A model generated the notes under the pieces. That model was not told the origin of the DNA. It saw only the letters and a program-made list of their open reading frames with translations, and searched no databases. Positions 60,692 through 64,000 of a stretch of 64,000 bases of DNA are shown here, one piece after another; within the stretch, counting starts at the first letter, position 1, and every line of letters begins with the position of its first letter. Location of the stretch: the NCBI GenBank assembly GCA_004369085.1, contig ML210161.1, positions 186,001-250,000 on the forward strand. Reading direction: 5' to 3'. This stretch comes from Coprinopsis marcescibilis (taxonomy: Eukaryota > Basidiomycota > Agaricomycetes > Agaricales > Psathyrellaceae). The position numbers were made by a program, and so were the translations under genes.

Positions 60692-63600
60692 GTTTGAAAT
60701 CTAAAAGACAGTGAAGAGATAACGAATGTGGCTTGAAGAGAGAGTGTGAGCTCGATAGAAGGTCGTAACGGAGAAGAGGAGGGAGGGGAGAGTCCCAGCG
60801 GTGAAGGAAGAGGGAAAGAAGTTGAACCAACACTATCCCTGGTAATGGTCTATTTGAATACAAACTTGCCCGCAATTGATTAACTCGGAATTCAAACATG
60901 CGTCGCCACGCTTTCGCGGTGGTTACAATCTGATCCAGCTCAAGTGCTTGTACATAACTCTGTATAATTTCTATTGGTGTGCCCTTTAACGCCCACAGCC
61001 TGTATATTGTATCCGTGTTTAGCGCCCTCTTTCAATCCAGTCTCCAGTACCGTTCGCACTGACATTCGCTCGAAAGGCAGCAACCGAACACGCTGGAGCC
61101 AAAAACAGAGAAGGACTTTGAACCAATTCTGGCCCAAAGCATTTTTACCGAACCTCTCATGTAGGAGCTGTCAAATCGAAGATTGATGACGGGCGGAATG
61201 GAGCGGGCGCTTTAACCCCGCAGGCAGTTGCTGGGAAAGACTCCCTTTCCAGAGGTTCAGATGCTTGGGAATTGTTTTGGTAAATTAATGGTAATCAGCT
61301 TCCACAATAGTTCAGGATGTACAGCTTATCTCGCCGCGTACCCAGACTAACTGTGCACTAGAACTTCGATTCAATATCCCAGGGCATGCCGTTACTTGAC
61401 GAGAACTTCCGTCAAGGCGTCGAGTTGATCAGTTCCTGGCGGTTGGAAAGCATTCACGGCACAACGGCGCTAAAGGTACTGAGCGTGTTTACGCGATGTG
61501 TCCTGAATTGCACCTCAAGGTACCGTCTCGTAAGGAGGAAACCAGATTCCGTGCATATGGACGCCAATTGGGAGATCGCTGTGATGCTGACCCTACAACT
61601 CTAGAATCCATACAGGCACTTGGCCAACAACTTATGTTGTTGATCAACCCCGAGCAGGCAAGAACGGAATATGGCTTGTATCGCGAAAAGTACGCATCTT
61701 TGTGGGCATGGCACCATCTCAGATATTACTCATCTTGTTGACAGAGAAAACATTTAACCAAGTCGAAAAGGGAGAGAGCGGTGGATTGAACGGCAAAGAA
61801 GCCTTGCTCAACTTCTTTCATTATCCCGTCTCCATCAGTGTGGACGGTGCTTCATGAACGTCCATAGTTCATGCAGTCGTGTCACACTCGACGTACACAA
61901 TGGCTGTAAAACTGCTTACTCTGGGATTCCACTTACCCGCCTAGATACGTTCCGTACCACCCAGCAACCACACGTACTCCCTGATTCATAGACGTTAATG
62001 TCGCTGTTTGACCGTGAGAGACACCAGGAGGATGGCTAAACAAGTTATTGATCTCCATGATACGGGTTGCTCGCCGCGCATCCGCTATCGAAATCCCTTA
62101 TGCGTCGGCAGGTGGAATCCGGCGAAATGCACAGGCCGTAGAGCCGTAGAGCCGTCCGCGAATATTTGAGGAACCCAGACCTCCGCCGATGGGCCATGTA
62201 TGTTTTTCCAATTGTGTTGGTCACCCCACCCGTACCAGGGGTTATCAGCCCAGACCCCGGAGAAGTTTCAAAAACATACAAAGGAACATTCATTAAGGCG
62301 TCCATGCCGCAGTTGGTTTCTCTTTTGGGCTGGGCATACACCTTGTGAGGTTGAGGGTGGAGGAACAGCATGGGTATTGGACCTTGATCGATGCGGTCAA
62401 CGGTGGGTCCCAGAAAGTAAGGGAATCACATATCGTCGCCCAGTAACCAGCAACGCTGCCCATTTGGAAGACTATACCTTCCCCTGTGGGAGTTTAGGGT
62501 GTTTCGATCGGATGGCCAACGCATGATATCGCACAGAGCGCAGTAGATGGATGGCTACTTCGAGTGTGACCATCATTACCAGATAAATAGCGGCGGGAAC
62601 CCGAAACACATGTCTAAGCACTCCCTAAAGATTGCACTTTCAGTGGCTAACCAGTTGAGAAAAAGAGTTATTGTAAGTTGACCATCAAACTGGAAGCCAG
62701 GGGCCTGGCAGAACATTGGCCAATCATTCGGCCGCTGTGATGGTTATAGAAAGCGCAGTGATATCAGCAACGCACTCACATCTGAATGGCCCGGTTTGTG
62801 ATCGCAGGGCACCCTCAAGACCTCACCAGCAGGCTCCTGAAGTGCTATAGTGTGAGTTCGAAGAGACCCAAGGATCCGAGGATTCGCGCACAACTGTACG
62901 CATCCACTCCATTGCATGCAATGATGACGGCCGAACGGTTCCAACACAACTTTCGGGCGCCTTCCCTACCTTGAAGCTGTGGAAAATGCGATTTCAAGAG
63001 AAACGGAAGAGGAGGACGCGGAGGGGTTTTCATCGCTCTTAGGAGGGTAGGTCGTCGTCACTGTCTCCCACGACGACATGGAAGCTGCTGTCGAAACTGA
63101 AAGTTTCCTAATCAGGCCATAGTACGCCTCGTGGACGTCGACAACGATGCCAAGCCCAATTAAGGCCCCATCAAAACGCCTCAAACTACGCATCAACGGA
63201 GGCCCGCGCTGAACGGGCTACAGCCTCCCGAGATCTACCAGAACCGAAGCCCTTTCCATAGCCTAACACTACCAAGTACCAACTTCCACCCAAAATAAAT
63301 ATCTTAACCATCGCAATCCCACGTTCCCTTGTGCAATCCCAGTAAAAAAAACCTACAATCTGGTCCGAAATTGCTTGACGGAGTAATCAAAGAAATCAAG
63401 TAGAGGCCACCAGCTTTATTCTAGCAGTGATAAGCTTTGGAGTTCAAAAGTTGATTGGCGATCAATGTGAGTGTAGCATGCTGAATTTGGCGCAACTACA
63501 CAAACCACGCAATTTGCGGTGGCTGTTTCCATTGTACGGGCTTTGGGACTTTATTTGCGTGTCCTGGAGCCTTTAGGAATGCTTAGCCGATCTTGTGGAG

Positions 63601-64000
63601 CATATCGCACCGTAAAACTGGAACACGGCCACGTTGATCCTCTGGTACCCACCCAAGTCTTTATTTCAGTCCAGGTTCTGGGTATTCGGATCCAGAATTT
63701 CCTAAATAGTAAGCCATTTTCTCTCGCCAATAAATCGGACGAATGATATTTGTAGGGGAATGCATGAAACCCAACTGGGTTGGCACCCTGCTGATAATTA
63801 GCTCTGCATGGATTCCAGAATTGGAGGTATCAAAGGAAGATACAGACGCTTCCAGTTCCTGAGGTCAGCTTAAATTTGAAGTCGGGAGTATGCTTCCGAT
63901 AAACGTTTGGAACTCCTCGAGTCTGAAGGTGCTGAACAGCGCACACGGACCGTAACCGAGTAAAGGAACCTACAGCCTGATGCTCACAATCACAGTACAG
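60692..64000. other. terminal region with no supported gene
   Basis: The first few hundred bases are the DUF1996 promoter. Beyond that, frames are short (the longest is about 108 residues near 62045-62371 and 62200-62526, on opposite strands of the same stretch). No start, intron chain or domain supports them. No transposon or RNA gene was recognised. A gene could enter from the right edge. Confidence 0.4.

Overview
The window looks like nuclear DNA of a mushroom-forming basidiomycete (Agaricomycetes type). The genes carry many short introns (about 48-60 nt) with GTRNGT donors and YAG acceptors. The protein set fits such a fungus: fused-chain urease, a DUF1996 secreted protein, a basidiomycete-style sesquiterpene synthase and an expanded family of secreted type-B carboxylesterases. 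I saw no rRNA, tRNA, CRISPR array or intact transposon. Splice sites were read by eye, so exon borders are approximate unless stated.

Left part (1-24.6 kb): mostly housekeeping genes. A 5'-truncated MEX67/NXF1-type mRNA exporter (+) is followed by an ankyrin/coiled-coil protein (+), VPS39/VAM6 of the HOPS complex (-), a small secreted protein with acidic repeats and a basic tail (+), an NMN-adenylyltransferase-like protein (-) and an MFS transporter (-). A gene-poor stretch of about 5.9 kb (17.7-23.6 kb) follows, then a low-complexity hypothetical protein (-).

Middle part (26.3-51.5 kb): urease (-) lies head to head with a secreted carboxylesterase (A, +). Two hypothetical acidic/serine-rich genes (-), a DENND6-type DENN protein (+) and a CPSF6-like RRM protein (+) come next. 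Then there is a head-to-tail array on the minus strand: esterase B, a decayed 3'-end fragment (C), esterase D and esterase E. The four full-length esterases share intron positions and each has a signal peptide. Their nucleophile elbows differ (GESAG, GESAG, GVSAG, GQSAG).

Right part (52.2-64 kb): a sesquiterpene synthase (-) lies next to esterase E. It is followed by a low-gene-content stretch, a RING-like protein with a split cysteine cluster (+) and a secreted DUF1996 protein with a Pro/Ser-rich stalk (-). The last 3.3 kb has no gene I can support.

The most distinctive features are the esterase birth-and-death cluster next to a terpene synthase, the bipolar repeat-bearing secreted protein, and a probable unrecognised last exon of the CPSF6-like gene that would add an RGR/KRPR tail. 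No new defence or mobile system was seen.
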